A stretch of DNA of 64,000 nucleotides from Eudromia elegans (GCA_003342815.1 PTEX01000166.1:404225-468224); one strand, 5' to 3'. Shown: positions 41,083 through 57,819, counted from the stretch's first letter. Program-made: numbers and translations. Notes: generated by a model from the sequence alone, not told the origin.

Positions 41083-44000
41083 CCCATGATGAACATCATT
41101 CTTAATAGACAAGTTGTTGCTATAGTTCACAAATACATAATTACAGAAGTTGGCTTACATCNGCACTGTTTTACTCTTTTAATCTTTTATGCTATATGTT
41201 TATTGTGCATCGCCTGGACCTCCTTCCCTCTGTTTTCAAAATCTAGCTCTCTATTTGGATTTAAATGTGCTTACTGGGTTGGCATGAAGTTTAGCAATTC
41301 AAATAATTGAAAAAAGAGAGATGAATTCTTTTGAAGGAAGATGTGTTCTGCCTATGGTATGTTTATANATTCAAGAAGCACCGTTGTTTCATCTAAAGTG
41401 ATACATTCCAGAGCTTTTCCTCTGTGTGATCTCAAGATATTTATCTGATAATCTCCATTACTTACATCATCTTTCCATTATTAAAAGTGTTTCTTATATG
41501 TTTAGTTTTGAAAGTCTGTGTCAGTCTAGGTTCATATCTACTTTNGGGTGCCATTGTAAGTTTTGATGCTTTATTAAAGGATAAAAAACTGTTTTCAATT
41601 TTATCCTAATATTGTATGGGGAGTTCCACATATTTTTCTTTTAGGGCTTATTAGTAGATTCTTCTTCCAGGAAAGTAAAATATTCTTGGCACTATCATGA
41701 TGATTGGAAAGAAGAGAATGTGAATGTTGCAAATATGACACCATATGCCCACTAACACCTAAAGTACTTAAATGAGCTTGAGTTTGGATAGTAGTCTACC
41801 CTAAGGGCAACCTATGATACTGATTATCGCCTAAAGACAGATTTCTGTTAATTTGTCTTAGAGGGACCACAGGATTGACTGTTATTTCTATACAGTGGAT
41901 CAAGTCAATGTTTCTAGGAATCCCATACCACATATAACAGCAGTAAAACTAGGTCCTATATTAAAGGCACTAAAAATGTTAGTCTGTTGATATTCTGTTA
42001 AAGATTTACAATTATTAATTAAGCAGCATTATTTCTATTTGAAGTCTTTCTTTTACCTCTCTCATTTTTTTTAAATATATTCTCTCATTTGGGGAATTAA
42101 TTGAAAAGAACTAAATCAAAAAGGAAAATTGGATANAAAAATTAATAACCTAAGATGGTCAGTAAAAAGTCTAGGCATGCTCTGTACTCCTAATAATCCA
42201 GTTTTGAAATTTAAAGGAGGATATAACATGTAAATAAATAAACATGGCTTTAATTTACTTTCAACCTACTAAAAACAAAGAATATTGGCCATTAAGATCA
42301 AAGGTTTCTACTGATATTTCAGTAATCTCTTAAGCACTACCGCCTTTTAATATTTGAAGAGAATGTAGGAGTAGCAGATAAGGCTATCACAAAATGACAG
42401 TAGAACAAAAATCATACAAAATAAGGATTTTATAGACAGAAACTTCAAAGACAAAGAAGAAATTTGAAGCACTTTATTTTTGACAATTTGAGATAACTAG
42501 GATCTGAATTTGCCAGTTTCTTAGCGCTATATATTAAAGCATAGTTCCCACTGACTTCAGTTGCAGCAGTAAGTGCTCAACACTTCTGCAATTCAGATTT
42601 AAAGGTATGACACCAGTCACAAAAGCACAGTTGTAATTCCTTAGTATTTGAATTGTGGTGTGAATTATACATGTTTGAGTAAATTATGTTTAAAATAGCT
42701 TTTTAATGTAGGTCAGCTCCACCTCACACTCTTATAGAAATGTCTGTTAACAACAACATTTTAAAGAAGAGTACAAAATGAGGCCAAGTAGCATCAGAAG
42801 CAAGATAAAAAGTTCAAAGCAGTGCCTGTAGTCCTCATCCAAGCAAAAAGCCTACCAAAACTCACAGTACTTTGCACTTTAAAGGCAATGAAATATCAAT
42901 AGAAAAGGCTGATATTCAAACTATTTCATATATCTAAGCCACACATTCTAGGAAGAAAAGGGAAAATGTTTGAAGTAAAATGTCTAAAATCATGAAGACT
43001 GATACCTGTTTTACAATCTCTGAACNTCTCATTGAGACAGTGAAGGAGCACATATAAGGATTTAATTCATTTCCCTTTTTAAGTTAGTGATTACTGAAAA
43101 CAAAATTACCTTAAATTGAACTCCCACAAATTAAATCCCATTAAGAGTCCAGCGTGGAGTATATGCAACATCATCTAGGATCAGGAACTGACATGCTAAC
43201 TAAAGAATCATGCACAGGATAATAAACAGAAAAATGTCCAAAGACTTGGAAAGTCAGTAAATGTCTACAGAATGCCTATCTAAAGACTACCACCAAGGTC
43301 ATCTGAGTTACAATTCTTAAGCAGGAATCTGGAAAGAATGCTTATGAAAAATTGCAGACTTGTGCTAAGGACCACTGGAACAAAATGCTGTTTTTCCTCC
43401 CAGGTGATTTCTGAGAGAGGATCTATCCCAAAACCTACTTAGTTTTAGATGATATAGGTGCAGTGGTGTAGGATTACTCTTATCTAGAAATGACAAATCT
43501 TTACCACAAAATGTGATAAACTCTTTTCCAGCAGTTGCATTGACCTGAAGCAGCTTAACTGTTATAAATTTAATTTACTTTCCTGAATGACATAGCATCT
43601 ACCTTTTTCCAAGGCCTGCTAAGCACCAAGGTAACACACTGAACATTTTCAACTCACTTATAATCAAAATGACCATTTGTCACCTGCGACTAAAGACCAA
43701 CAAGGCAATAACTGACTAGCTAAATTACATATCACTTGACAACTGATATGTGGGCAGTAGCACAGATAAATAGTGATTTTACATTTGCAGGATCATGGTC
43801 TTGGTTTCACAAAACATACTCCCTCAAAAGCTGGAAGATTTTAACATTTATGCTAATATCTTTCAGAAGTGTCTGAGGGACTCTGTCTAAGAAATGCTCA
43901 ATTAAATGATTTCTAATTCCAAATTAAAATTTATTAAAATGGATGTCCAAATTCCCTAGATAATTCTGTAAATNTTAGTCTTGCCATTAATAGTACAACA

Positions 44001-46858
44001 CGATCTTAAAAATTTACTTTAGTAAATTACTTAATTTCCCAGAAGGGCCTTGATCATTACTCCAGTAACCTATACCTTGAAGACACTTATAATTATTCAC
44101 TTAACCAGTGTCCTATGTTTACTACAGCAAATGACCGCCTGAATCTTTAGCAACTGCAGAAAAAGCCATTATAAAGAGTTTTCCAATCCACATACAATTC
44201 ATCTATCACCTCTAATAAGCTACTTGGAAAATGTAATGACAAAACAAAGCCAAATTAACAGCCTTTGCTTTTCAAATAAATGCAAAGGAAATAGCAACAG
44301 TTGTTTCACAAGGACCAAAAAAAAAAAAAAAAAAGTTGTAATGAAAGCTAAAAATTACACCTCTTGAAATATTGGATTTGAAGTTACAAGAACAGAATAA
44401 AGGTAAAATATAAATCTGGCAGGGGTTTTAATACATCTCAACAATTCTATTGGTATACAACTGCAAATTAGCTAGCTAAGCACTAGTAACCACTTGCCTT
44501 CTGTGTTCCGGAACAAATAATCTAAAGTTAAAGCTGAGTCCAAAAATACAAAAGAGATGATGTCAACTAGCAAAACAGCAATCTAACTATCCCTCTGCTT
44601 CCCAAACCTTGCCTCTAGTGGANGTTTGTGCTGATGCATAAGAAATGTGATTATAATGCTATCCCATTCCTTCCATCATAGCTTGAAAAAGAGGAGGTGG
44701 ATGATTTTTTAAGTTGTTTATACTAGCTTGCTTGTGGAGGGATGTCTGTGGAGGGCTAAAAATTACAGAGGGAAACCNAAGCCCAAAAGCAAAGAAACAG
44801 GTTCTGCAGTTTGTTTTCAAAAAGCAAATTTACAGTTCCATCTGTGATAGTGTGTTTCCTAGCCTGGCCTCAACAAGTTCTACCTACATTCACGGATCCT
44901 CCGCATCTGTTATCAGTTGCATAGTTTTGGTGCAAACCAGTTGCACCAGAAAGTAGTATTACTATTATTCAGCAGCAAGTATAGATATTTCAGCATGCAA
45001 TACCTTATCCTTATCTTTGCATCATTTTTTTTTAAATTTATTTTTCAGAAATTTTATGTTCATACTTCCCTTTCAAAACAAAACAAAATCCAAAGCAGTT
45101 TATTCCAGAGGGCTACATCAAATTTTAACTAGATGCTTTCTCCTCTAATTTCACCACAGTGAACTGTTATCATATGCTCAGTAGATTAAGAATCATTTTA
45201 TGTCTATGTGTCAGCACAGTTAGGACATCAATTATTTAGATTAAGATTATGCTAGTGCCTCTATTATATGTTAAAGCTCATAAAGAACCCCTCCTGCTGC
45301 AGTGCTGTGATCTTGGCTACTGNCATTTATTTAGCAAAAAAGCCATAACTCACAAGGTGGGCAACATGCAATTAATTTTAAACATTAAAAGTATGTGAGT
45401 TCATATGCCAAACTAAATAATAGGCCTTCCTCTGATAGCTTTCATTGCTATTTAAAATGAAGAAAATGTTTATCTACAAATTAAACCTACTTGTGACAAA
45501 ACTACAACGTGCAAAATTTTGTGCACAGACATAGCTAGAGAAGAAGGGAAGTGTTGTGGGGAGGCAGTAATTCATTTCAATAGGTTCTTCATTATGAGGA
45601 AGCCTGCTGGCTCAGTCACAGCTGCCACAGTATCAATAGCCTTTTTGGGATCGCCTATTTTTCCTGCTCTCATGCTGTTGCTTTCCCTCATTAAGATTCA
45701 AATCCAATTGTTCATGCTGCTGCTTGCTGTTACTCTTCTTTCATGCTGATTGTTTCCATTGAATCTCATGTAAAATGTACAGAAGTTTAGAGAAAAATGC
45801 AGGCACTGGATGTTAGTGAAGCAGAGAAAACAAAACAGTTNTCTATTCCTAAAACACAGCCATCAAGATTATGTCTTTTTCTCCAGTTCCGAAATTTTAT
45901 TCTTAGTTGTAGCTAATGCCACAATAAATGATGAATTGAGCCTGGCAATCAGACAAACTACTTTTCTACTCCTACAAAACACATTTTGTACGCACTCAAA
46001 GGTATAAAATAATTTCTTATTCCTCAAAAATCACTCATTTTAATAAAATTGTACTTGCAAAACAAATCTTCTACATGAGCATTATTTTTGTAACCTTGAT
46101 ATTCCTCCCTGACTTTAAAATTGTAATAGCCNTATGCTCCTGTAGCTCCCCATTCCTTCACTATTACACACTAGAGTATTATTATGGACAGATTCTCACT
46201 GTTCTTTCTTCCATACTTTCAGTTCACTAGGTTCTGCAACTGCCTTTTCCCTGTGCATGGCTAACTATCTCCTCTGTGTTTGACAGTAACTTCCTTTCTC
46301 CCTGCCCCCTCAGTTTTATGCTGCTTGCATACGCAGTCTCCATATGGATTGAGATTTTTTGCTTTTACTGAACAGTCTTTTTTTTCTGAGTATATACAAA
46401 CTTTTTGCTCTTAAGCTCAAAGTTCTTAAGCCCCTAAAATAGTGAATATGAATATGTTTTAAGCTATGCTGTAATGTTCTAGTTCAATAACATGAGAAAC
46501 TCTCCAGGGTTTAAATTACCAGCACATGGATGGTGGAAGAAAGGAGGAAGTTTTGTGAAAATAATGTCCCTGAATGCCTAAAACGAAGAAACCTCATGCT
46601 TGCTAAAACATTCTTGAAATGCTCCTTTCCCTCCTTANTGTATATTTATAATTATTATCTACCAAAGTTAGCATTCCCACACATTTTTACATTGTTTTCT
46701 GTGTTTGGACTTGATAAACAAACAAACATAAATTAATAGTAGGGAGAATTATGAAATCATTCTCTCCCACCATGTATGCAATCACTAAGCCAAGACTCTA
46801 AAGGGCAAAATGTTAGCAGGCATGTGGGTAAGAATATGTTAAAATCACAGAGGTTGCC

Positions 46859-46882
46859 AAAAAAAAAAAAAAAAAAAAAAAA
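46859..46882. repeat. A24 homopolymer next to an N gap
   Basis: Uninterrupted run of 24 A ending 12 bases before the gap at 46895. It may have caused the break in assembly. Confidence 0.95.
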
Positions 46883-46894
46883 GCTTGATATCAC

Positions 46895-46915
46895 NNNNNN
46901 NNNNNNNNNNNNNNN
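46895..46915. other. Assembly gap, 21 N
   Basis: It lies between an A24 run and T-rich sequence in intron w6-w7. Confidence 0.99.
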
Positions 46916-47188
46916 AATTTTTTTTATTTTATATTTTATAATAGACATATTTTTTTAAGACTTCAGATAGACTATTTGTCTATTTATCTTCATATCACCA
47001 CCACAAATGCTCCCAAGTAATATATTAAAAAAAGAGGGACATTTTCTCAGGAGTAAGAACGGCTGTGAAATGAACTCTAAACCTCAGCGGTTACTGAATT
47101 AAACTTACAATACAACATCCCATTTCAGCATCAGAAATTATCCCTCCCTCTACATTTAAAGTTCCAAGTCTGGAACTATCCAGGTCTA

Positions 47189-47626
<438 letters not shown>

Positions 47627-48783
47627 CTATTAAGAGTTTAAGCAATAGTTTGCATATTTTGTCTTATCTGCAAATTTTAATATATAAGGAAAGAATAAAA
47701 AACAGCATACACTGATACATTGCCACCAGTAAAATAACTAGAAAATAACTATACACCCAGTTCAAGGTNTCCACCAGAGCTGTGTATTTTAAACTCTTTT
47801 CCAACTAGTGAACGTCAGCAAAATTCTATATTCCTTCATCCTGCACAGGTACTACCTTACATACTGAACATATTAGCTAAATAATGCTCTATCACATAAG
47901 CATGCCAGACAAATACATCTAAAATCAGCATAGTTTCAGCATGGTTTCACTTGTATCATACATGCACAAGTGCTATGAACTTGCATTACATATTAGATTA
48001 GGGCCTAGTCCTATTAGAAGGTGGTAAGTTCCATACAGTATCATTTTGATGTTAAATATACACTTATGGTAAATATAGAATATTGTAAATGTTTTGGCAC
48101 TAGAGTTATACCAGCACCATAATAACATCTGATACATTACAGCAAAATAAGTTCAAATAGCATCAGTAAACCTCCAGAAACATAAATGATTCTGGATCTA
48201 ACCACACAATAAAACAGCATACACGCATGAAACAAATAAAACAGTGAACTGATTCAATCTTTTATTGAAGCTTTCTAAAACACAATAAAAACGTCCTTGC
48301 CCCTACATGTTTCTTTCTTTTTCTCCAGCTAAATTCCTCTTTTTTATATGCTGTGTCTTTTAGTGTTTTTCAAGGTTAGGAAAGCCAAGTTCAAACAACA
48401 TTCTTTTGGCCACAGCAGCTATTTCAAATAAAGAGATTGCTTCATTCATTCATTTTCACTGAGCTTGAGCAGCTGCAGCCTTATCAGCTCTTCTTGTGTT
48501 GCATTAAAAACACACAAAAAAGAAATCCTGATTTAAAGGATACGTAAAAACTGCAACTAAATACAATTGCTGTACCTTTGCCCCCTCCAGTCCAAAAAGA
48601 GTAAGTATATTTTCTAATTGGAATATTTCAGGCACTAAGAGAGGCTGTAAGAGCCACAGCAAATCATAAAAATTAAGAGAATCACCCAGTGTTTCAGAAC
48701 TGTAGTTCAGTCACCAAAACTAAATAATTATTAACAAATAAGCTTGAAGTAATATAGATACAAAATAAGAAAGAAAAATTAAA

Positions 48784-48830
48784 CGAGCTGGGCCTGTTTA
48801 GCCTAGAGAAGGCAGAGAGGGGATCTAATC
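48784..48830 (+). mobile_element. CR1 LINE, tiny internal remnant
   Basis: CGAGCTGGGCCTGTTTAGCC and GGCAGAGAGGGGATCTAATC match the section of ORF2 encoding ELGLFSLE and RGDLI. Both flanks lose similarity at once. Confidence 0.8.
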
Positions 48831-51045
48831 AATGTGTAGTTTATTTTTCCTNGAGCTGGGTTCCATCTACTGGATATTACTTAGTTGGCAGTTCTTTAGC
48901 TACTGATCAGGACAGTCTGCTGCACTACCTACATATTTTGGGGGGGGGTTGACTTTTTTTTTTATTTCAGAGTTTCCTTATACAAGGATATGTATACTCA
49001 ACTGCTAGTATGCTGACTCCACACGATACTTTCCTGAATCTTGCACTATCTATGCAAGTGTATATATATATATATATAAAAAATTTATTTTCATCTACTT
49101 GTGATGACAAAATTATGTTATTTATTTTGGGGTAAAAAAAGTCAAAAAAAAGTTTGCTAATTATACTCATGGTACACTTAGAGCTGCTTTTGCTTAGACT
49201 ATGGATAGATTTCCTATGGGTCTGATTCACAGACGAGAATTGCTAACGGGCTTATTATTGTCCCCAGTTCATCTGGGCTACCTTTACTGATTGCACTGTA
49301 TAGACATTTGAGTCCTGTGTTTTAGGAAATACTCTTTCTATAAAATTACTTGGTCAATCGTTAAATATTTTTTAACTAAATATTTGTTTGAAAACAGATA
49401 TTTACCTCATGCAGACCAGTTCAGTTCTCCTGACTTAAATGAAGCTATGCTGGTTTGGGCCACATAAGTTCCTACTTCCCTAGGATATATGTATTTACTG
49501 TGCTATGCAACAGAAGAGAAAAATACCTGAGCTTGCTTTGAAGGAGCTAGTCTGAGTTGTATCCATTGCTGGATACAGAATAAGCCACATAAGCATTGCC
49601 TTCTGCCCCAACTAACACATCATGCTGAGATGCAGAACCAATTAACCTAGCAGAGCACATTGCTAATGTGGCCGCAGGGACACAAACAAGCATCTCGGCA
49701 AGGCACTGTTCTGTGCCATGTTTAAATATCAACTTGTTGAGAGTTAGCCTAGGACTCTCTACAAAGCCATCACTCTGCTTTATGCGGCTATAAATATGTC
49801 ATTATCTTTCTCATTCTAGTTTGCTGGTAGGTGGTAGAAAAAATGGCTTCAGTGGAGCTGGACTAGAGTTGCATTTGTCAGAATGTGATTTTATGTCATA
49901 AAATGACCCTTCAAAATGTGGTAACTATGTTAATTCTTTCCTCATATCTATTATGGATACTCTGGTTTCATTAAATTTAAATGTGTAAGAAAGAAATAAA
50001 AGTTTTCATCAGGAACATTATGCAGTCCAAACAGAATTTTTCAAAAGAAAACAAAGTGATCAGACCATTAGAAACGTTGCAGGCACACTGCATATTGTCC
50101 TGAAGTAAAATAGAAAATAGAGTAAAGGAAAAGATAAATTTAATAGATTTTCCCAACTATTTCCTCTACTGAGCCGATGCTGACTAACATAGATAAGATT
50201 CTAAATTTATAAAAAACACTAAAATACTTAGAACAAGACACTTAAAAATACATGACCATTAAATATTTGTGTGCTATAAAGCTCCCATAGCAGATATTAA
50301 TCAATTCTATCACAGTTATCATATATCTTTGGTTAATGAGGGAAAGTATGATAATTACCACCAAATGAATAAAAATATATTAAAGAGCAATCAGAGACCA
50401 GTTACTTTTATCAATCTAGAGAATAAAACAAGCAACAATAAGGTCAGAATTCAGTAGAAAAAAAACAGAACAGTTTAAGAATCTTCTGTTAATTAAATAG
50501 GGTCTGTTGAAAAGTTGCTGGTATGACTAGCATTTAAAAAGCTTTTTTTTTTTTCTCCCACTCGTTATCTCAAAGTTCTTCAATATGGCTAGTTCTTCAA
50601 TATGGGTATATTCAAGCAAGATGCAGCATTGGTTCTGTTGTGCTATGGGGGAAGTAGGTGGACTATCCCATTGTTGACTTTTGGGGTTCAAATAATTGTA
50701 TGAATTGTATGAATACACAAATAGTATTTGTTTAAAAATAGAATTTCTGTACCAGAAACGACTCATTACAAACCAGCATGTTTAGACACTTCCATTCATT
50801 CCCACGAAGCAGAAAAAAATGCATGATTTTCATAGGAAAGCTCTTGCTTCTGCTGCTCCTCCTCTAACAAAGCCCAAAGTAATTAAGCAGGTTCTGTCTC
50901 TTGATCACATCTGTAAAACCTTTCATTAACAGACTTAGATTTAAGGCAAAAAATAAAAATGTTGGACTATTCTGCAGTTCAGACGTAGCACTGAATTACA
51001 CATCAAGATGATTCAACCTTTCCCTTGAGGAAAAGGAGACAAACA

Positions 51046-51596
51046 GCATCCAGGACTGCATTAGGCAGAGCACTGCCAGCAGGTCAAGGGAGGTGACTTC
51101 TACTTCACACTTGTAAGGTTGCAGTTGGAGTATGGGCTCCAATTCTGGGCTTGCTGTGTCACCAGAGATGCGGAGCTATCACTGTGAGCCTAGGAAATGG
51201 TATTAAGATTATTAAGGGGCTTGAGCATCTGCCATAGGAGAGGCTGAGAGAACTGGTACTATTTAGCCTGGAAGAGAGAATTCTTGGGGTAATCTTGCCA
51301 AATATCTTAAGGGAAGATACAAAGAAGACAAAGCCAGACCTCCTCAGCAGGGTCCAGTGACATGACAAGAAGCAGTGGGCACAAACTAAAACACAGGCAG
51401 TTCTGTCTGAATGTAAAGAAGGACATTTACATTGAAGGTAGGTTGCCCAGAGAAGTTGTGGAATGTTATGCATGGTGATAATCAAAAACCACCTGGAAAA
51501 GGTCCTGGACAAGGTGCTGTAGGTGGTCCTCCCTGAGCAAAATTGGACCAGATGAGCTCCAGAGGTCCCTTCCAACAATTCTGTAATTCTGTGATG
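51046..51596 (+). mobile_element. CR1 LINE, ORF2 end and complete 3' end
   Basis: It runs from CATCCAGGACTGCATTAGGC through GAGAGGCTGAGAGAACTGG, GGGCACAAACTAAAACACAGG and GACCAGATGAGCTCCAGAG to the tail CTGTAATTCTGTGATG. Many small changes mark an old copy. It ends 75 bp from the w5 donor, antisense to CSMD1. Confidence 0.95.
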
Positions 51597-51648
51597 ATTA
51601 ACAGCAGCTGGCAATGAAGCCTTCCTTTATTTTTGTTCTTTCCAATCA

Positions 51649-53549
<1,901 letters not shown>

Positions 53550-53630
53550 CTATTTCAAAGTCATCATCTTCAGTAAACAAATCTGCATGGGGAACTATAG
53601 GTGGTGGCTGGCACTTCTTCAGTTGATAAG
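53550..53630 (-). CDS. CSMD1: CSMD1 exon w3: end of CUB13 and start of sushi13
   Basis: At 81 bp this is the shortest exon of the set. It encodes YQLKKCQPPP followed by IVPHADLFTEDDDFEI, both ends in phase 1. The Cys is the first of four in sushi13, and the acidic EDDD stretch lies where sushi modules place their variable loop. The rest of the module is in w4 after only 165 bp. Acceptor is TTTTGCAG, donor is G|GTGATA, weak at +5. Its reading frame and fit to w2 and w4 make it secure despite the small size. Confidence 0.92.
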
Positions 53631-55039
53631 CTGCAAAATTAAGTGAAAATAATATTAAGTACTGATGTGTTACAATATATTTTCAGAAAATTCATTTCTC
53701 ATTCACACTTGCCAAAGTATCATGGGTACACAAATACCCGTAGCCTCTCTGTTTCAATATTTTTGAAGTTAAATGCACTAGTCACATCCACAACGTTTCT
53801 CTTAATAGTACACATTATCTCTAGAATATTAACATATTTATTATCAATATAAATCCACTGTAGTATTCGGTGAAGTTGCAAAGCTAATGAGAAGGTCTGT
53901 GCAGCTACAAGCCTGTGGTTTCATATGAGTACCTTTGTAGCAACTGGTAATGATTTTTAACCGATTCCTTTAAATAAAATCACCTCCCTACTCTGCATTT
54001 TTCAAACGTTTTAACAAACTGTGAACACTCTCATAAAGATGCTAAACAGCACAATAGTCGACATGTCTATCAATACTCTACTGGAGTATTTAGCAGATTT
54101 TACCTCTATAAGTTAACCTAGAATGCCTATGATAGTTGAAGAAGCTATTTCTGGAAAACAAATTTGAAATAGATACAACAGATATACTATATACTATATA
54201 CTATATAGTATATATATAGAGTATATATACACACTATATAGTATATATAGTTTATAGTATATATAGTATATAGTATATAGTATATACTATACAAAACAGT
54301 CTCTTCCATAGAAAAGGATCACAGAAAAAAAGAACACAGTCTATCATGGTAACCTTATAGTTGTATCCACTTGTCAACTTTGAGGAGTTAAAGAAACACC
54401 AAGTAAAATAGCCCTCATGTTCCACATGAGCTATTACTGTCCAACACTTTAAAGCAGTTGTACAAGAATAAAATTAAGCTTAAATCCGTGGAGAATTCCA
54501 AAGAAGAGAGAAGAGAAGGCTTTCACACATACTTTTATACACATATAGATGTAGGGCTTTCCTACTATATATATACAAATGTATACATCAAATCATTATT
54601 AGTAAAAACACTGCTTGCATATTCCTGTAACCATGTGAATAAAGTCCTTTGCTGAGTATCAAACTTAAAGCAGATGCCCAACCATCTGATTCATCTTTCT
54701 GATCTTTATCCTTAGGATTGATCAGCTGATTAAACAATTTACTACAAAAGGATGGAAGAAAATTGACTAATAAGTAGGACAAAATAACACAAAAAGTAAA
54801 AATACAGTATTAGATAGTAATGATTAATATTAAAGAGAATGTAGTTTATTCAAAGATACAAATGAATGTTGTAAAGATATTTTCAATATACTGCTTTAAA
54901 AATAACTTATATTGTCTTTTTAATAAGCAGCAAATTCATAAATTTTAGTAAATTTTAGATCATCTAGTACATCACAAAGTTAAGAAATATTTAAATTATG
55001 TAATGGAAATAATTATATTTTGATATAATGCAAACTGAC
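53631..55039 (-). other. Intron w2-w3 (1409 bp)
   Basis: The main content is an AT-rich inverted repeat block at 54182-54291. No interspersed repeat was recognised. Confidence 0.85.
54182..54291. repeat. AT-rich inverted repeat block
   Basis: The block is built from ATATACT and AGTATAT units. Arms 54182-54207 and 54260-54285 are perfectly complementary over 26 bp with a 52-base spacer, and 54195-54214 is itself a perfect 20-bp palindrome. Confidence 0.93.
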
Positions 55040-55185
55040 CATGAAAATTGAGAACAAAGAATCCTCCAGTTGAAAAATCACTGTGAAATTTAATGAGNAC
55101 TTGGTTGGAGGAACTATATGCTGTTTCCAGAGCTGTGTTCCCACTGAAAACTCCCAGCTGAGGGGAATTATGGTCAGGACCGTCC
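55040..55185 (-). CDS. CSMD1: CSMD1 exon w2: second half of CUB13
   Basis: This 146-bp exon enters in phase 2 (G completing the Trp codon) and leaves in phase 1. Its 48 residues run from DGPDHNSPQLGVFSGN to GGFFVLNFH. DG, LGVFSG, the QVLIKFHSDFS strand and GGF are standard CUB landmarks, and the Asp in HSD is another usual calcium-ligand site. The second CUB disulfide is absent: no Cys occurs in this half, so the module keeps only the Cys pair in w1. One base is N (55098) at a third codon position. Acceptor is TATAG, donor is G|GTCAGT (C at +3, otherwise good). Confidence 0.94.
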
Positions 55186-56290
55186 CTATAAAGNAAAACA
55201 TATAAACATTAGTTGAAGAACCACGATATTAACATTTAAATTGGAAATCCTTTTTTTTTTTTCTTCCCCTATTGAACATGTGAAATTTTCATTTAAAATT
55301 TCCATTCAATTATTGTATTTGTATTTCTATCAACACAGAACACTGTAACTTCAAAGTCTACTATATTTTAAGCCTAGGAGAGCTTTGTAATAGCCTTTAC
55401 ATTTCCATAGATAAAAAAAATAAATATTTGATGAGGTTCTAGTATCTGAAGCTCTCTCTATTTGTTCCTGCCAAAACTGATATATGACCATCAGCTAATA
55501 GAAAACGTATCTAGAAAATTCTTGTGATATTGAAATATTTCTAATTTTTTTTTACAGCTTCTGTAATATTTTTCTTATGATTAATGCAGGTGTGAACAGA
55601 TTGAAAAAGGTTGTTACTCCTATATAAATTCAAACAAACAAACAATCAGAAAAAAAAAAGAAAATAAAAAGAGATAAAAATAATTATGTTCTTTGTTGCT
55701 CAGCAGCAGGACAGACAACCCAAAGATAAATACTCCAGCAACACTGGTCTGATTTTATTTTCAGTATCATCATTTCATCTCTTAATAGGCATAATATCAC
55801 TAATTATAATAATAATAATAACAACCCTCTGCTTTTATCATTGAAGAATTTTTAAATTCTGCAATGCTTATTTGTAGTCTTCGTGTATATTAAACCTACT
55901 GAATATATATGAATTAAAAATCTTTTGTGCTGTGTACTTTAGTAGACTAAAGACTATCTAGAAGCTCTCCAAAAGCATTCAGCTTCTGACTAAAGCTGTC
56001 TTGAACTCACATATATTTGTTCACATCAATGTTATGCTAAAAAGCCAAGCATTAATTGACTTTTGTCTATTCCAAACTGATCAGAATAATCTCCTATCAT
56101 AAAAAGAAAAATGCAAATACTCTGGTTCAAGTTTTCAAGAGGATATGACATTTATATGTTTACTTGGCATAAAATTTATACTTTTCTCTCCCAGCTACCT
56201 TGAAAAATGGTAGTTCAAATAATGAATATTGGATCTAATAATTTAATTAATTTAATTCAGTTTTCACTCAAAAATCTGATTCCTAATATG

Positions 56291-56315
56291 AAAACAAAAC
56301 AAAACAAAACAAAAA
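56291..56315. repeat. (AAAAC)5 repeat
   Basis: Five uninterrupted AAAAC units. Confidence 0.93.
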
Positions 56316-57148
56316 CTCAGCAACAACAACAAAACCCAAATCTACAATGATTCTACAACGGTTCCATATTATTCTTTCATATTGAAGTGAATGCCATATA
56401 TATGAATGAGAATAACTAATAAAATTACATTAAACATCCTCCTCACAGTGAATTCAGGAGATACCTTACACTGATAGTTCAGAACCTAACACTAAAGCAA
56501 GCATACTTGTAATTCATGGACAATCAGGAACTGAGAGAAATAAGAAGTAAAATAGTTCTTTTAAAAATACTGAAGTTCAAAAAGTTGAAATGATTTTAAG
56601 ATTTATTCACATAGACAAAAAAATAAATCACTGATCCAGCTAGATCTTTACCAGTGAAGGCACCTTTTTATTTAACTAATGCAAGGAGGACAGTCGGATG
56701 CATTTCAGAACTGGATTTACTGAAAAATATCCCATGCAGTCAAACTACAGGGCATAAACATCAACACTTAAAAACTGCCTGAACTGTCCCTGTAGGGATT
56801 ATACAGACTTCTAGTGTTGCCATCTAGAAAAACTTCTCTCTGTAGAGCAATAAATACAGAAATGATGGTTTACTTGGAAGATGGGAGCCGCTGATGTCTC
56901 NCAAGAGTAAGTTATATTCCATATTCTGTGCAAAATAGATTTTTGTTTTTATATATATATAAAAAAAAAAAACTATCCATAGGATGCGAAAGAGAAAAGT
57001 CACTCTGCATACTAAATGGCATAAGTACTTGGGTTAACAATAGACGAAAAGGCGTGCAATGGTATCATCTTATCAGAGATACAACCATCTATGCTCTCCA
57101 GTATCTGAGACAAGAATTTAGACTACCTTGAGACCTCTTCTTCCATAT

Positions 57149-57335
57149 GCAGTGGAATAGGTTGCCAAGAGAGGTGGTGGAGTCTCCTTCTCTGGAGATC
57201 TTCAAAACCCACCTGGATGCCACCCTGTGCCACATGCTCTAGGTGACCCAACTAGGTGAGCAGGGAGGTTGGACTAGATGACCTCTAGAGATCCCTTCCA
57301 ACCTTAAGCAAGATCCCTTCTATGATTCTATGATT
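57149..57335 (+). mobile_element. CR1 LINE, 3' end
   Basis: It runs from GCAGTGGAATAGGTTGCC through GGAGTCTCCTTCTCTGGAG and GGTTGGACTAGATGACCTC to tail units TTCTATGATTCTATGATT. It is close to the copy at 20041, so of similar type and modest age. Confidence 0.95.
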
Positions 57336-57819
57336 CATATCAGGACACAAAATTGAGCTGAGCTTAGGGAATAAAAAAAAANAAGTTTGGGAAACTGGAG
57401 CATACCAAAATTAGACAGCTACAAGATGCACGAATCAACTGAAATTATGGCTTGAGAAATACAGTGGTTATCATGGATATCAATCATATTAAGATTTTAG
57501 AATAAGCTTTCACAGCATCCAAAGGTTTTGCCACATTTAACATATATTGCTGCATATATTAATGGAATATGTAAGTGAACATACTACAGGCTACTATATT
57601 AGTTCTGTGTCATGGTCTCATTTGGAAAATGGAGGCCACTTAGAACTACTGTAAAATTTAACTTGTATCTTCCTGTACACGAAAAGACGCTCAAATGACA
57701 TTTGAATGATGAATAATTTTGAGTTTCAGAGTATTTTTAAGAAAAAAACAAGGGAGGTGTTAATGCACTGTCAAACAATATACATTATTTAATATATGAA
57801 CAGAATTTGCTCTATTAAT

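Noticed and set aside
51159-51614. 151-codon open frame on the minus strand
   Set aside because: It runs antisense through the CR1 element at 51046-51596; the sense strand of that element explains the sequence.
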